Positions 7,866 through 17,143 of a stretch of 64,000 nucleotides of DNA are shown in pieces (the first letter of the stretch is position 1; each line of letters begins with the position of its first letter). The stretch comes from Acidobacteriaceae bacterium (GTDB taxonomy: Bacteria > Acidobacteriota > Terriglobia > Terriglobales > Acidobacteriaceae). The stretch spans positions 1 through 64,000 of the forward strand of contig JANXUR010000075.1 in assembly GCA_025356095.1 (NCBI GenBank), read 5' to 3'. The notes under the pieces were generated by a model. It had not been told where the DNA came from, ran no database searches, and was given only the letters and a program-made list of their open reading frames with translations. The position numbers were made by a program, and so were the translations under genes.

Positions 7866-8966
7866 ATGCCCGAAGCTCACCCTACCGTCGTCGTCACCGG
7901 AATCTCCGGCAATCTGGGCCAGCGCCTGCTGGCTCAGTTGCCCGATCATCGTGTCATTGGCGTAGATCTGCTTCCGCCACCCTCCACCGTGGGGCTGGAT
8001 CGCTTTGTGCCGCTCGACCTCGGCTACGAAGCCAGCACCCGGGAACTGGTTCAACTATTTAAAGAAACCCAGCCTGTCGCGGTCGTCCACTTGGCCTTTG
8101 TTCTTGACCCCGTGCGCAACGGCGTCCTCGACGTGGACACGATGTGGCGCATCAATGTCGCGGGCACTTCTCGCGTAATGGAAGCCATCAGCGATGCCAA
8201 CCGTGAGCGTGGAAGTATTGCTACGTTCCTCTATCCCAGCAGCGTCTCAGCCTATGGGCCAGACCTTCCAGAAGCAGTCAACGAAGACTTTCCCCTCGGC
8301 GCTCACACCCTGCCGTATGCCATCCACAAGCGTCAAGCAGATCAAGTGGTGCAAGCACGCGCTGCATCGCTGCTGGAGTGCTCCGCCTTTATCTTACGTC
8401 CGCATATCTTCACCGGTTCCACCGTCCACAACTACATGGTAGGAGCCTTTCGCGGCACCGCGAACGGCCAGAGCGCGTACGCCCACCGCATGGTGCGCGA
8501 AGGCCGCCGCCTGCCATGCGTATTGCCGATAGGTCGGCAGTTTCTAAACAACCGCATGCAGTTTGTACATGTGGACGATATGGCCCGGCTGCTCGCTTTT
8601 CTGCTGCGCCGCATCCGTTTGCCCGAGCCACCGGTCACCATCTTCAACGTCACCGGACGCGGCGAGCCGCTTACCTTCGCCCGCTGCATTGAAATTGCGC
8701 AGGCCAAGCTGATTCGCGTGCCCAATCGCTGGACGATGAAACTGCTGTTAGAAGCTATGTGGAAGATGAAAATTTCTGCGATTCCACCCGAGGCTTTACC
8801 CTACATGACGGGCGAGTACCTGATGGATACCTCGCGTCTGGAAAAATATCTCGACTACGAATACCCGCGGGTCATCCGCTATTCCATGGAGGATGCGTAT
8901 GCCGATTGCTTTGCAGACATGCTGCACGCGGAAGAAGCCGACGCGCACGCCGCTACCAGAGCCTAG
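7866..8966 (+). CDS. NAD(P)-dependent epimerase/dehydratase (extended SDR)
   Basis: A 366-aa extended short-chain dehydrogenase. The Rossmann nucleotide motif TGISGNLG is at residues 11-18, the catalytic YxxxK is Y151-K155 (PYAIHK), and the serine is in YPSSVSAYG (about 124-130). Such proteins act on nucleotide sugars or related carbonyl substrates; nothing here fixes the substrate. The C-terminal half (KLLLEAMWKMKISAIPPEALPYM) forms the substrate lid. It is 6 nt downstream of the foldase gene and convergent with ubiE at 3 nt distance. Confidence 0.85.
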   Translation: MPEAHPTVVVTGISGNLGQRLLAQLPDHRVIGVDLLPPPSTVGLDRFVPLDLGYEASTRELVQLFKETQPVAVVHLAFVLDPVRNGVLDVDTMWRINVAGTSRVMEAISDANRERGSIATFLYPSSVSAYGPDLPEAVNEDFPLGAHTLPYAIHKRQADQVVQARAASLLECSAFILRPHIFTGSTVHNYMVGAFRGTANGQSAYAHRMVREGRRLPCVLPIGRQFLNNRMQFVHVDDMARLLAFLLRRIRLPEPPVTIFNVTGRGEPLTFARCIEIAQAKLIRVPNRWTMKLLLEAMWKMKISAIPPEALPYMTGEYLMDTSRLEKYLDYEYPRVIRYSMEDAYADCFADMLHAEEADAHAATRA

Positions 8967-8969
8967 CTG

Positions 8970-9746
8970 CTACTTCCAGCCCCGGTACAACCCCGCAATC
9001 CCAAAGGTGTAGGGACTCCACTCCGCACGCGCGAACCCAGCGCGCTTCATGCGTTCTACCATCTCGGCTGGCGCCGGAAAGCGCTCTACCGAACGAGGCA
9101 GATATTCATAGGCCTTGCGGTCGCCGGAGATCGCACCGCCCACCGTCGGCAGCACGTACTTAAAGTAAAAACGATAGCCCACACCAACCATGCCCTGCGG
9201 CTCACTGAAGTCGAGAATGCCGCACTCGCCGCCCGGCCTTAGCACGCGCGCAATCTCGCGCAGACCCGCATCATAGTTAGCCAGATTGCGGAAGCCAAAT
9301 GCCGCCGTCACCAGATCGAAGCTGGCGTCTCGCAGCGGTAGATGCAGGGCGTCGGCTTCCAACCACCGCAGATGGGACCCGCGCGCTTCATCCTTCTGTT
9401 TGCCGCGAACCAGCATGGGGTGCGCGAAATCCGCGCCCAGAATCTGCGCCCCGCTCCCGCCCGCCCGCTTGTGCAATGCAAATGACATGTCGCCCGTGCC
9501 GCAACACAGGTCCAGCACCCGCGCCTCGGGTCGCGCAAGAATAGGACGAAACGTCCGCGCCGCCTGCCACCACCACAACCTGTCCACGTTCGCCGATAGC
9601 ACGTGATTCAGCAGGTCATAGCGTGGCGCAATGTCGCTGAACATCTGGCGAACCTGCCGCGACGCCGATTGCTCGTCCGTCGCGCCATCGGGCGTTGCGC
9701 CAATAGTCGCGGGCTTGGTCTCGGCTTTCCCTTCCAAGTCCCTCAT
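8970..9746 (-). CDS. ubiE: Demethylmenaquinone/ubiquinone methyltransferase UbiE/MenG
   Basis: A 258-aa class I SAM methyltransferase. The SAM motif VLDLCCGTGDMS is at residues 77-88, the family block FSDIAPRYDLLNHVLS at 36-51, and the late signature VLRPGGECGILDFSEP is present. It carries out C-methylation of demethylmenaquinone; in an acidobacterium menaquinone is the expected quinone, so menG is an equally good name. An N-terminal extension of ~30 polar residues is not part of the fold. The start overlaps the stop of aroB (ATGA). Confidence 0.9.
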   Translation of the reverse strand: MRDLEGKAETKPATIGATPDGATDEQSASRQVRQMFSDIAPRYDLLNHVLSANVDRLWWWQAARTFRPILARPEARVLDLCCGTGDMSFALHKRAGGSGAQILGADFAHPMLVRGKQKDEARGSHLRWLEADALHLPLRDASFDLVTAAFGFRNLANYDAGLREIARVLRPGGECGILDFSEPQGMVGVGYRFYFKYVLPTVGGAISGDRKAYEYLPRSVERFPAPAEMVERMKRAGFARAEWSPYTFGIAGLYRGWK

Positions 9747-10846
9747 CGCGCCAACCCGCCAATCGCTTTCAGCACCGCCGCATCAGGTACGCCGGTCATC
9801 ACTTCACACTTGCCAATCGCCGTCGGAATCACGAACCGTACCTGCCCGCCACGGGCCTTCTTGTCACTCTGCAAGCGCCGCACAATGTCGCGTGGCTGCG
9901 CATCCACCACAGGCAACTTACTCAATCCGTGCACCACAGCAACAATGCGGTCCCGCGACTCCGCGCCCAACTTGCCAATCCGCTGGGCCACGTCGGCGAT
10001 GGCAATCATGCCCCAAGCCACGGCTTCCCCATGCAGGTAGCGGCGATACTTGCCTTCCGCCTCCAACGCGTGGCCAATGGTGTGGCCCAAATTCAAGTGC
10101 ATGCGTAGGCCGCTCTCGCGTTCATCCAGAGAAACCACCTCCGCCTTCAGCGCCACCGACTCCCTCACAATCTGCTCAACCAGCGCAGGCTCGCGCCGCA
10201 AAATCGCCTCGCGCTGCGTTTCGAATAGTTCAAACAACGCTGGCCGCCCAATCACGCCGCACTTCACCGCTTCATACAAGCCCGCACAATATTCGCGATC
10301 CGGCAGCGTACGCAGCACATCAGGATCAATCAGCACCGCACGCGGCTGGTGAAATGCCCCCACCAGATTCTTGCCCGCGCGCAAATTCACCCCGGTCTTA
10401 CCACCAATCGAAGCATCCACCTGCGCCAGCAAGGTAGTGGGTATCTGCACTACGTCCACGCCGCGCATGTACATGGATGCCAGGAAACCGGCACAGTCCC
10501 CCACCACACCACCACCCAGCGCCACAACCACCGCGCCGCGATCGGCACCTAACTCCACCATCTGCTCGGCCAACATCTCCACCGTGGAAAGCTTCTTGTA
10601 GCGTTCGCCATCCGGCAGGGTGAGCACGTGCGCGGTGAACCCGGCACGCTTCAGCGACCTCTGCAACTTCGCTCCCCAAAGCTGGTTCACAGTGGGCGTA
10701 GTCACAACAAACAACACACGGTCGGCCTTCTTGGTCAACACTGCCGGATACCACTCACGCAACACTTCGCCCGCGCGTGCCAACAAGCCACGCTCCACCA
10801 GCGCGTCATACGGACGTGGCTCCACCACCACTCGAATGCGATTCAT
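9743..10846 (-). CDS. aroB: 3-dehydroquinate synthase
   Basis: A 367-aa enzyme of the shikimate pathway that converts DAHP to 3-dehydroquinate with NAD+ and a metal. Motifs: LPDGERYKKL, the glycine-rich ALGGGVVGDCAGFLAS, PTTLLAQVDASIGGKTGVN, and HLNLGHTIGHALE with zinc-ligand histidines. I start it at MNRIRVVVEPRPYDALV; the frame is open for 19 more codons but that stretch is unlike AroB and has no ribosome site. Coupled to ubiE. Divergent from nadB, with about 90 nt for two promoters. Confidence 0.93.
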   Translation of the reverse strand: MNRIRVVVEPRPYDALVERGLLARAGEVLREWYPAVLTKKADRVLFVVTTPTVNQLWGAKLQRSLKRAGFTAHVLTLPDGERYKKLSTVEMLAEQMVELGADRGAVVVALGGGVVGDCAGFLASMYMRGVDVVQIPTTLLAQVDASIGGKTGVNLRAGKNLVGAFHQPRAVLIDPDVLRTLPDREYCAGLYEAVKCGVIGRPALFELFETQREAILRREPALVEQIVRESVALKAEVVSLDERESGLRMHLNLGHTIGHALEAEGKYRRYLHGEAVAWGMIAIADVAQRIGKLGAESRDRIVAVVHGLSKLPVVDAQPRDIVRRLQSDKKARGGQVRFVIPTAIGKCEVMTGVPDAAVLKAIGGLAR

Positions 10847-10939
10847 CACTCTGATGATAAATGACGCAACCGCCCGCACCATCGCTCCGCGTGATAGCAT
10901 CAAAAGTTTTGTAGGCGTTTTAGAAATGATTTGCCATTT

Positions 10940-12568
10940 ATGAAGAATTCTTCCTCGCTTTCCCGTACTACTTCCCCTGATTTCGTCGTGGTAGGCGCTG
11001 GCATCGCCGGACTTCGCGCCGCGGTTGCGCTGGCCGAAGCGGGCACCGTGCTGGTTTTAGCCAAACGCGAAGTCACTGAGTCCAATACGCAATACGCGCA
11101 AGGCGGCATCGCCGCCGCGCTCAGCGACGAAGATGAAGTTGGTCTGCATCTGCAAGACACGCTGGACGCAGGCGACGGACTGGTGAACGAAGCTGCCGCC
11201 CGTGTTCTGGTGGAAGAGGGCCCCGAGCGCATCGAAGAGCTGATCCACTGGGGTACCGAATTCGACCGCGACGGCACCCGACTTTCCTTTACCCGCGAAG
11301 GTGCCCACAGCCGCAATCGTATTCTGCACGCTCAGGGCGATTCCACCGGTCGTGAGCTGCAGCGTGCGCTCTACGCCAAAGCGCGCACCGTGCCCAACAT
11401 CACCGTTTCTGAGTTCGAGTTTTCCACCGAACTTTTGCTCGATAGCGGCCGCGCTGCGGGCGTCGCCGTGCTTGCCGATGGCAGCGTGCAGCACATCCAC
11501 ACCAGCGCTGTGCTGCTCGCCACGGGAGGCCTGGGCCAGTTGTACCGCGACACCACCAACCCGGAGGTGGCCACCGGCGACGGCGTCGCCATGGCGTTCC
11601 GCGCCGGGGCTGAACTCAGCGACTTGGAGTTCATTCAGTTTCACCCCACGGCCCTGTGCCTCGAAAGTGCGCCGCATTTTTTACTCTCTGAAGCACTGCG
11701 CGGCGAAGGTGCCTACCTGCGCAACGACCAGAAGCATCGCTTTATGCCAGACCAGCACCCGCTCGCCGAACTTGCACCCCGGGACGTGGTTGCGCGAGCC
11801 ATCACCCACGAACTCGCCATCAGCAAAGCCGCTGCGCCTGTCGTCTATCTCGACCTGACGCACCTCGACGCCGAGCACGTGAAGCGGCGCTTCCCGCGCA
11901 TCTACTCCACCTGCCTGCAATACAAAATTGATATTACCCACGATCTGATTCCGATTCGCCCCGCCGCGCACTACGCCATGGGCGGCGTGCGGACAGACCT
12001 CGACGGTGCGACCTCGGTGCGCGGTTTGTACGCAGCAGGTGAGGCCGCCTGCACAGGCGTCCACGGTGCCAACCGCCTGGCAAGTAACTCCCTGCTGGAA
12101 GGTTTAGTCTTCGGCGCGCGCGCGGGCAATGCCATGCGTGGCGACCTGCGTACCGCCACTTCGCTCCATGGCCTTGCCGTCCAGCGCGGCAGCGTAACCC
12201 GCCCGGACGACCATCAGAAACTCGCCGTAGCACAAACCCTGCGGCAGATTCAAGAGTTGATGTGGCAAGAGGTGGGTATCGTCCGCAATGGCGAAGGCCT
12301 GCAACGCGCCATTCTGGAGCTGGAAGAAATCGCCCCCACCCTCGACGAGATCAGCTGGCGGCGTGGACTCGAAGCGCGCAATGTTCTGGACGCGGGTATG
12401 TTAGTAGCGCAATCGGCCCTGGCCCGCGAGGAAAGCCGAGGTGCTCACTATCGCACCGACTTCCCCACCCGCGACGACGAGCACTACCAAAAGCATTCGG
12501 TGGTGACGCCCGGAGCACCCGTTGCAGGGGACATATTTGAAGATCCTACGATTGGGTTTGAACCGTGA
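10940..12568 (+). CDS. nadB: L-aspartate oxidase
   Basis: A 542-aa FAD enzyme that oxidises aspartate to iminoaspartate, the first step of de novo NAD synthesis. FAD-binding VVGAGIAGLRAAVALAE near the N-terminus; NTQYAQGGIAA, HREG-like SFTREGAHSRNRILHAQGD, and the signature HYAMGGVRTDLDG with GLYAAGEAACTGVHGANRLASNSLLE all agree with NadB. ATG at 10940 is preferred to a TTG three codons upstream. The C-terminus is slightly extended. nadA and nadC are not in the window. Convergent with terC. Confidence 0.93.
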   Translation: MKNSSSLSRTTSPDFVVVGAGIAGLRAAVALAEAGTVLVLAKREVTESNTQYAQGGIAAALSDEDEVGLHLQDTLDAGDGLVNEAAARVLVEEGPERIEELIHWGTEFDRDGTRLSFTREGAHSRNRILHAQGDSTGRELQRALYAKARTVPNITVSEFEFSTELLLDSGRAAGVAVLADGSVQHIHTSAVLLATGGLGQLYRDTTNPEVATGDGVAMAFRAGAELSDLEFIQFHPTALCLESAPHFLLSEALRGEGAYLRNDQKHRFMPDQHPLAELAPRDVVARAITHELAISKAAAPVVYLDLTHLDAEHVKRRFPRIYSTCLQYKIDITHDLIPIRPAAHYAMGGVRTDLDGATSVRGLYAAGEAACTGVHGANRLASNSLLEGLVFGARAGNAMRGDLRTATSLHGLAVQRGSVTRPDDHQKLAVAQTLRQIQELMWQEVGIVRNGEGLQRAILELEEIAPTLDEISWRRGLEARNVLDAGMLVAQSALAREESRGAHYRTDFPTRDDEHYQKHSVVTPGAPVAGDIFEDPTIGFEP

Positions 12569-12604
12569 GTTCGGTACCCCGTTCCGGGCGGCGTCCCAGA
12601 GCCG

Positions 12605-13519
12605 CTAGTCCGCAGCCCTCGGCTTCGGCCATACCAAGCTCGCCCCCACCGCCGCGCCCAGCACGCTGACCACGACCAGCAAAGCCCACAGCGTGGGAAT
12701 CTCGAAGTATGCCGACGCCAGCATTTTGGTACCAATGAACATCAGCACCACCGCCAAGCCATAGTTCAAATAGTGGAATGCATCCATCAGTCCCGCGAGC
12801 GCGAAGTACATCGCCCGCAGACCCAGAATCGCAAATACATTGGACGTGTAAACGATAAAGCCATCGCGGGTGATCGCCAGAATCGCGGGAATCGAGTCCG
12901 TGGCAAAGATGACGTCCGTGGTCTCCACCATCACCAGAGTGATAAAGAGTGGAGTCGCCCACAAACCATTGCGCCGGATGAAAAATTTTTCGCCATGAAA
13001 TTCCTTGGTAACAGGAATCAGTTTGCGGACTAGTCGCAGCACCACATTTTTCCCCGGTTCAATCTCTTTCTCCTGCTCCCCGAACAGTCGCATGCCGATA
13101 AAAATCAGGAACGCGCCAAAAATGTAGATAAGAAAGTGAAAGCGCTCAATCAGCGCTACGCCCGACGCGATAAAAACCCCCCGCATCAGCAGCGCGCCCA
13201 GAATGCCCCAGAACAAAACGCTCCGTTGGCTTCCAGCCGGGACCCGGAAGTAGCGGAAGATCAGCAGAAAAACGAACAGGTTGTCTACGCTCAGAGCAAG
13301 TTCTACCAGATAGCCTGTGGTGAACTCCAACGCCGCCTGGTGCCCGCGCTGCGTATACACCAGCCCGGCAAACCCTGCCGCCAGCGCAACCCATATGCCA
13401 CTCCACAGCAGCGCTTCGCGAAAGCTCATAGGCCGGTGCCGACGCTGGACGACGACCAGATCCACCACCAGCATTACCCCGATGAATACGTGAAAGCCAA
13501 TCCAGAAATTAAGTGGCAA
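12605..13519 (-). CDS. TerC/Alx-family integral membrane protein
   Basis: A 304-aa protein with about nine membrane spans. Conserved family features: VDLVVV in helix 1, ELALSVDNLFVFLLIF, and the matching FATDSIPAILAITRDGFIVYTSNVFAILGLRAMYF. The acidic residues in these segments are the ones thought to handle Mn2+ in Alx/TerC proteins, which protect against manganese overload during membrane-protein metallation; tellurite resistance is the historical name. It lies 9 nt downstream of the M28 peptidase gene, so likely shares its transcript. Confidence 0.88.
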   Translation of the reverse strand: MPLNFWIGFHVFIGVMLVVDLVVVQRRHRPMSFREALLWSGIWVALAAGFAGLVYTQRGHQAALEFTTGYLVELALSVDNLFVFLLIFRYFRVPAGSQRSVLFWGILGALLMRGVFIASGVALIERFHFLIYIFGAFLIFIGMRLFGEQEKEIEPGKNVVLRLVRKLIPVTKEFHGEKFFIRRNGLWATPLFITLVMVETTDVIFATDSIPAILAITRDGFIVYTSNVFAILGLRAMYFALAGLMDAFHYLNYGLAVVLMFIGTKMLASAYFEIPTLWALLVVVSVLGAAVGASLVWPKPRAAD

Positions 13520-13528
13520 GCGTCTTCC

Positions 13529-15004
13529 CTAGTCTTTCCGCCCGAGTTCGCCCTTTTGCCATGCATCCCACAAGCCCGCCGCTTTCAGCGAATCGTCCAG
13601 ATGCGTTTCGTGCAGCGTCTGTTCAATCTCTGCACGCCGTAGCCGTTTGCCCACCCGCTCGGCAGAATCCGCCAGCCGATAGGTGAACACGACAGCTTCT
13701 GCCACATGCCTTTTCAGCACCGCAAAATCTACTTTGTCTAGCGTGTCAGAGGTGGCGTGGTAGTTGATCAAATAGTTCCCTTCCTCCTGGTTCGCCACAA
13801 ACGTTGGCACCCCTTCCAGCAGAAAGTCGAAGTTGTCGGTGCCCATATCGCCATCGGTCGTCAGTTTTGCCGCATCCCACGTCTGCAGCGGCTGCACTAA
13901 GTCACTGGCTTTTGCCACCACATCCTTGCGGCCACCCAAGGAAAATCCCGTGACTCGCCCGATGCCGGAATCAAAAATCACTACTCCCGCAGCCTTGTCC
14001 AGTTCGGCCTTGTGAGCCTTCACATAGGCGCGAGAGCCTAGCAGACCTTCTTCCTCGCCAGAAAACAATAGGAAGCGGATACTGCGCTTGGGCTTTAGAC
14101 CCGAGTCATGAATGGCCCGCAACGCGTCAATCACCAGCGCGGCGTTACAGCCATTATCCAGCGCACCCGTGCCAAGCTCCCACGAATCCAGATGCGCACC
14201 CAGCACCACCCATTCATCCGGCTTTTCACTGCCGCGGAGTTCGGCGACAACGTTCGCGGTTGCCACCGGCCCACCCACGTGGTTCGGCACACTCACATCC
14301 ACAAACACCTGCTTGCCAGCAGCCACCAGCCGCGCCATGCGCAACGCACCCTCGCGGGCCAGCAGCAACTGCGGCATCTCCGCCACCCGCCCGGTCTGGG
14401 TATCGGTATGCCGGTACAGCAACGCATAAGGGCGCGTGGACATGAATGCCACCACCAGAGCGTGAGCCTTTGCCGCGCGTTCGGCGATTCCTGGCCCGCG
14501 ATCATATTCCGCAAACAGGTCAGCCCAACTTTTCATCTCGTCCGAATGCACCAGTACCATGGCACCTGCCAGGCGGCCAGCTTTAGCGAATTCCTCGGGT
14601 GATCCATTGCCAACATCCACCACCCGCACATGATGATGCGCCAGCAGGGGCGCGGCCCACCCATGCGAAACCGCGGGTACATTGAATCCCGTGGACTCGG
14701 TCGGCAGGGCACGCACCGACGTGTTGCCCTCCTGCCATGACTGTGCAATCGAAAAAGCTTCCCGATGCACATTCTGACCCCCTGCCGCCTTCAGTGCGCG
14801 TTCCGCCCATTGCATCGCCTTTTCCATCGCGGGCGTGCCCGGCACCCGGCCACCTACTTCATCCGTTAAAACTCGCAGGTTGCCTTCCAGCGCTGAGGGC
14901 GCTTGCGCTTCCTGTAGAAGGCGTGCTTCGTTCTGTGCGGTCGCGGCGATGCTGCCGCACCACAACGCTACAACTGCAACGGCCGTCAGGCGCGATGGTT
15001 TCAT
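13529..15004 (-). CDS. Secreted M28-family aminopeptidase with PA domain
   Basis: A 491-aa zinc peptidase. Signal peptide MKPSRLTAVAVVALWCGSIAATAQ. A PA-type insertion occupies roughly residues 110-250. The dinuclear zinc site can be followed in H271 (VVLGAHLDS), D283 (ALDNGCNAA), the catalytic Glu pair in SGEEEG (317-318) and a later His (NYHATSDTLDKVD). Removes N-terminal residues from peptides outside the cytoplasm; specificity is unknown. First gene of a pair with terC. Confidence 0.88.
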   Translation of the reverse strand: MKPSRLTAVAVVALWCGSIAATAQNEARLLQEAQAPSALEGNLRVLTDEVGGRVPGTPAMEKAMQWAERALKAAGGQNVHREAFSIAQSWQEGNTSVRALPTESTGFNVPAVSHGWAAPLLAHHHVRVVDVGNGSPEEFAKAGRLAGAMVLVHSDEMKSWADLFAEYDRGPGIAERAAKAHALVVAFMSTRPYALLYRHTDTQTGRVAEMPQLLLAREGALRMARLVAAGKQVFVDVSVPNHVGGPVATANVVAELRGSEKPDEWVVLGAHLDSWELGTGALDNGCNAALVIDALRAIHDSGLKPKRSIRFLLFSGEEEGLLGSRAYVKAHKAELDKAAGVVIFDSGIGRVTGFSLGGRKDVVAKASDLVQPLQTWDAAKLTTDGDMGTDNFDFLLEGVPTFVANQEEGNYLINYHATSDTLDKVDFAVLKRHVAEAVVFTYRLADSAERVGKRLRRAEIEQTLHETHLDDSLKAAGLWDAWQKGELGRKD

Positions 15005-15179
15005 GGTTCCCCCTTGCGATAATGTTCAATTAGAAACTAGAGGAGCGGAAAGCGGAAGCAGAAAGCGCTTGTAGAAAGGGATTGTAAAAGCGTCTTGATT
15101 AAATCCCTTGCGGCGAGCATCATGTCGGTGCACGCTGCGCGCTCCGAAGAGCCGCGCCAGCATGGTTCTTTTCATGCTC

Positions 15180-16346
15180 TCATTTGCGGTCGAGCATCTT
15201 TACCGTTTCCAGCGTAGTGCTGCCAACGATCTCCAGGCTCTTCGCGCTCAACTTGTCCACCGTGTCCTGTGGAGTGTGCCAATAAACGTTGTTGTAGCCG
15301 TAGTCGAAGTCAATCAGGTCGGCCACCGGCACGCCGAGTTTCAGAAAGGGAATATGGTCGTCTTCCACCGCAATCTGCCGCTGGAAGAAATATGCCTTGT
15401 AAGTCAAACGATCCGCAGCGTGCTCTACCAAGTCTTCCAGCCATGGCGTGGAGTTGGCTTCACGCATCACGCTCAGGTCGGCGTCGCCGATCATGTCAAG
15501 CAGCAGAAAGGCTTTGATCTTTTTGCTGGTGCCGTCCTTGGCCCAAGCCTCGGCCAAGCGACGCACCCCGTACAGGCTATTGTCGTCGGTCCATGCGATC
15601 TTGTCCGGGCTGATCGCTTCTTCGCCGTCATCCCACACCAGCCACACGGTGTAGCCGGGACGCTTGATGTTCGGGTTCAAGTGCTTGACGCGTCCGGCAA
15701 AATCTAACTGGCGCGCGTAAGCGTCAAGCTCGGCTTGGAACTGCTGTGCCAGCTCCAGTAGCAGGGCGCTGGAACTGGCACCATCATTGGCGCCGACATA
15801 ATTGGTGTTGCGCAGGGGATAGTTGGTGTCGTAGTGGCTGGCGATCACGATAATGCCATCGCGCTGGCCGGGAAACTTTGCGATGAAGTTGCGCATCGGC
15901 AAGGGCCCCACCGGGGTCTGCGCCGTAAAGCCATCCTCTTCTACTTTGGCGTCCGCCACAATCACTTGCAGCCGCTGCCGCAGGTACTCCTCAGCCTTCT
16001 TGTGACCCGGCCCGCCGTTCCAGCGAGGCCCCAGCGCTACCAGTTGCTTGGTGTACTGCAGGGCCCGCTCCCCGCTCACGTGCAAAGGCTCGGGTGCGTC
16101 CTTGTCAATCGCTGCATTGAGTGGCGGCGCAGGTGGTTCCTTGGCTTCGCCGGTCAAATCCGAACGCTGCTCCGGCGTCATCTGCTTCACCTCCGCCCGG
16201 GGCGGCGCGGCCTGGGAACAAGCCGTAAAGGAAAAGGTCAGCAGTATCACCAGAAGCGCCGTCGGTGCCAGCATGGCTGGAATCGCTGGCATGGCCAGCT
16301 TATTTGCCAACTCGCTTGCCAACTTGCTTGCCTGTTTGCCGCTCAT
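15180..16346 (-). CDS. M28-family lipoprotein, glutaminyl-cyclase-like
   Basis: A 388-aa protein beginning MSGKQASKLASELA; this start overlaps the tatC stop (TGATG). A lipobox FTAC follows a hydrophobic stretch (LLVILLTFSFTAC), so it should be a lipoprotein. The catalytic region reads SHYDTNY, then GANDGASSSALLLELA, VWDDGEEA, LLLDMIGDADL and YWHTPQDTVDKL. That combination resembles secreted glutaminyl-peptide cyclotransferases more than classic aminopeptidases. The N-terminus carries an odd alanine/lysine repeat (KLASELANKLA) encoded by near-repeats. Placement in the tat operon is by coupling, not function. Confidence 0.8.
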   Translation of the reverse strand: MSGKQASKLASELANKLAMPAIPAMLAPTALLVILLTFSFTACSQAAPPRAEVKQMTPEQRSDLTGEAKEPPAPPLNAAIDKDAPEPLHVSGERALQYTKQLVALGPRWNGGPGHKKAEEYLRQRLQVIVADAKVEEDGFTAQTPVGPLPMRNFIAKFPGQRDGIIVIASHYDTNYPLRNTNYVGANDGASSSALLLELAQQFQAELDAYARQLDFAGRVKHLNPNIKRPGYTVWLVWDDGEEAISPDKIAWTDDNSLYGVRRLAEAWAKDGTSKKIKAFLLLDMIGDADLSVMREANSTPWLEDLVEHAADRLTYKAYFFQRQIAVEDDHIPFLKLGVPVADLIDFDYGYNNVYWHTPQDTVDKLSAKSLEIVGSTTLETVKMLDRK

Positions 16347-17143
16347 CACTTGCCTGCCGCCTTCTCTGCCCGCTTCTTGCGCTGCTTGGGATGCACCAGA
16401 TACGCCACCGCAATACTCACCACATACAGCACCACCATCGGTGCCGCAAACAAGCACATGTTCATGATGTCAGTCGTCGGCGTAACAATGCCCGCAATCG
16501 CAAAAATAATCAAAATCGAATACCGCAGGTTTCGCCACATCCAGCCAGCATTCACAATGCCGAACAAGGCAAGAAAGAACACCAGGATCGGCATCTCAAA
16601 AATAATGCCCAGCCCGATGATGATCGCCATGAACAACTCAGAGTATTTCTCCACCGTGATCATCTGGGTGAACTGGCTACCGGTGTCAATCAAAAAGTTC
16701 ATGGAAGCCGGAAACACGATGTAGTAGGCAAACGCACCGCCCGCCACAAACAAGCCCACCGTACTGAACATGAACGGCAGCACCAGCTTGCGCTCACTGG
16801 AGTAAAGCGCAGGCGAAATATACAGCCACAATTGATACAGCACGAATGGCGAAGCCAGAAACACTCCCGCCACCAGACCCACGTGAATGTAGGTGTTGAA
16901 GGCGTCAGTCGGGCTCAGCACTACCAGCTTTTCCGGCAATCCGTGGGCATGCAACGCGGCCACAATCGGGCGCTGCATCAAGTCCACAAAATAGGACGAA
17001 TACCACCAACATGCCAGAAAGGCGACGATGACGGAAACAAACGAATACAGAATGCGCCGCCGCAACTCTTCCAGATGTTCCAGAAAGCTCATGGCGGGCA
17101 GTTCAGGATTGTCGTCGGAACCACGCGAGAAAAATTTAGGCAT
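16346..17143 (-). CDS. tatC: Sec-independent translocase subunit TatC
   Basis: A 265-aa, six-span receptor of the twin-arginine export pathway. The start MPKFFSRGSDDNPELP is set where TatC similarity begins (MSFLEHLEELRRRI soon follows); 37 more codons are open upstream but overlap tatB. Recognisable blocks are SPTDAFNTYIHVGLVAGVFLASPFVLYQLW and FEMPILVFFLALFGIV. TatC binds the RR signal peptide and assembles TatA/B. tatB stops inside its first codons and the M28 lipoprotein gene starts on its stop codon. Confidence 0.93.
   Translation of the reverse strand: MPKFFSRGSDDNPELPAMSFLEHLEELRRRILYSFVSVIVAFLACWWYSSYFVDLMQRPIVAALHAHGLPEKLVVLSPTDAFNTYIHVGLVAGVFLASPFVLYQLWLYISPALYSSERKLVLPFMFSTVGLFVAGGAFAYYIVFPASMNFLIDTGSQFTQMITVEKYSELFMAIIIGLGIIFEMPILVFFLALFGIVNAGWMWRNLRYSILIIFAIAGIVTPTTDIMNMCLFAAPMVVLYVVSIAVAYLVHPKQRKKRAEKAAGK

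Noticed and set aside
7095-8054. 319-codon minus-strand frame over the foldase and SDR genes
   Set aside because: Antisense to two clearly conserved proteins; composition is Gly/His/Arg noise.
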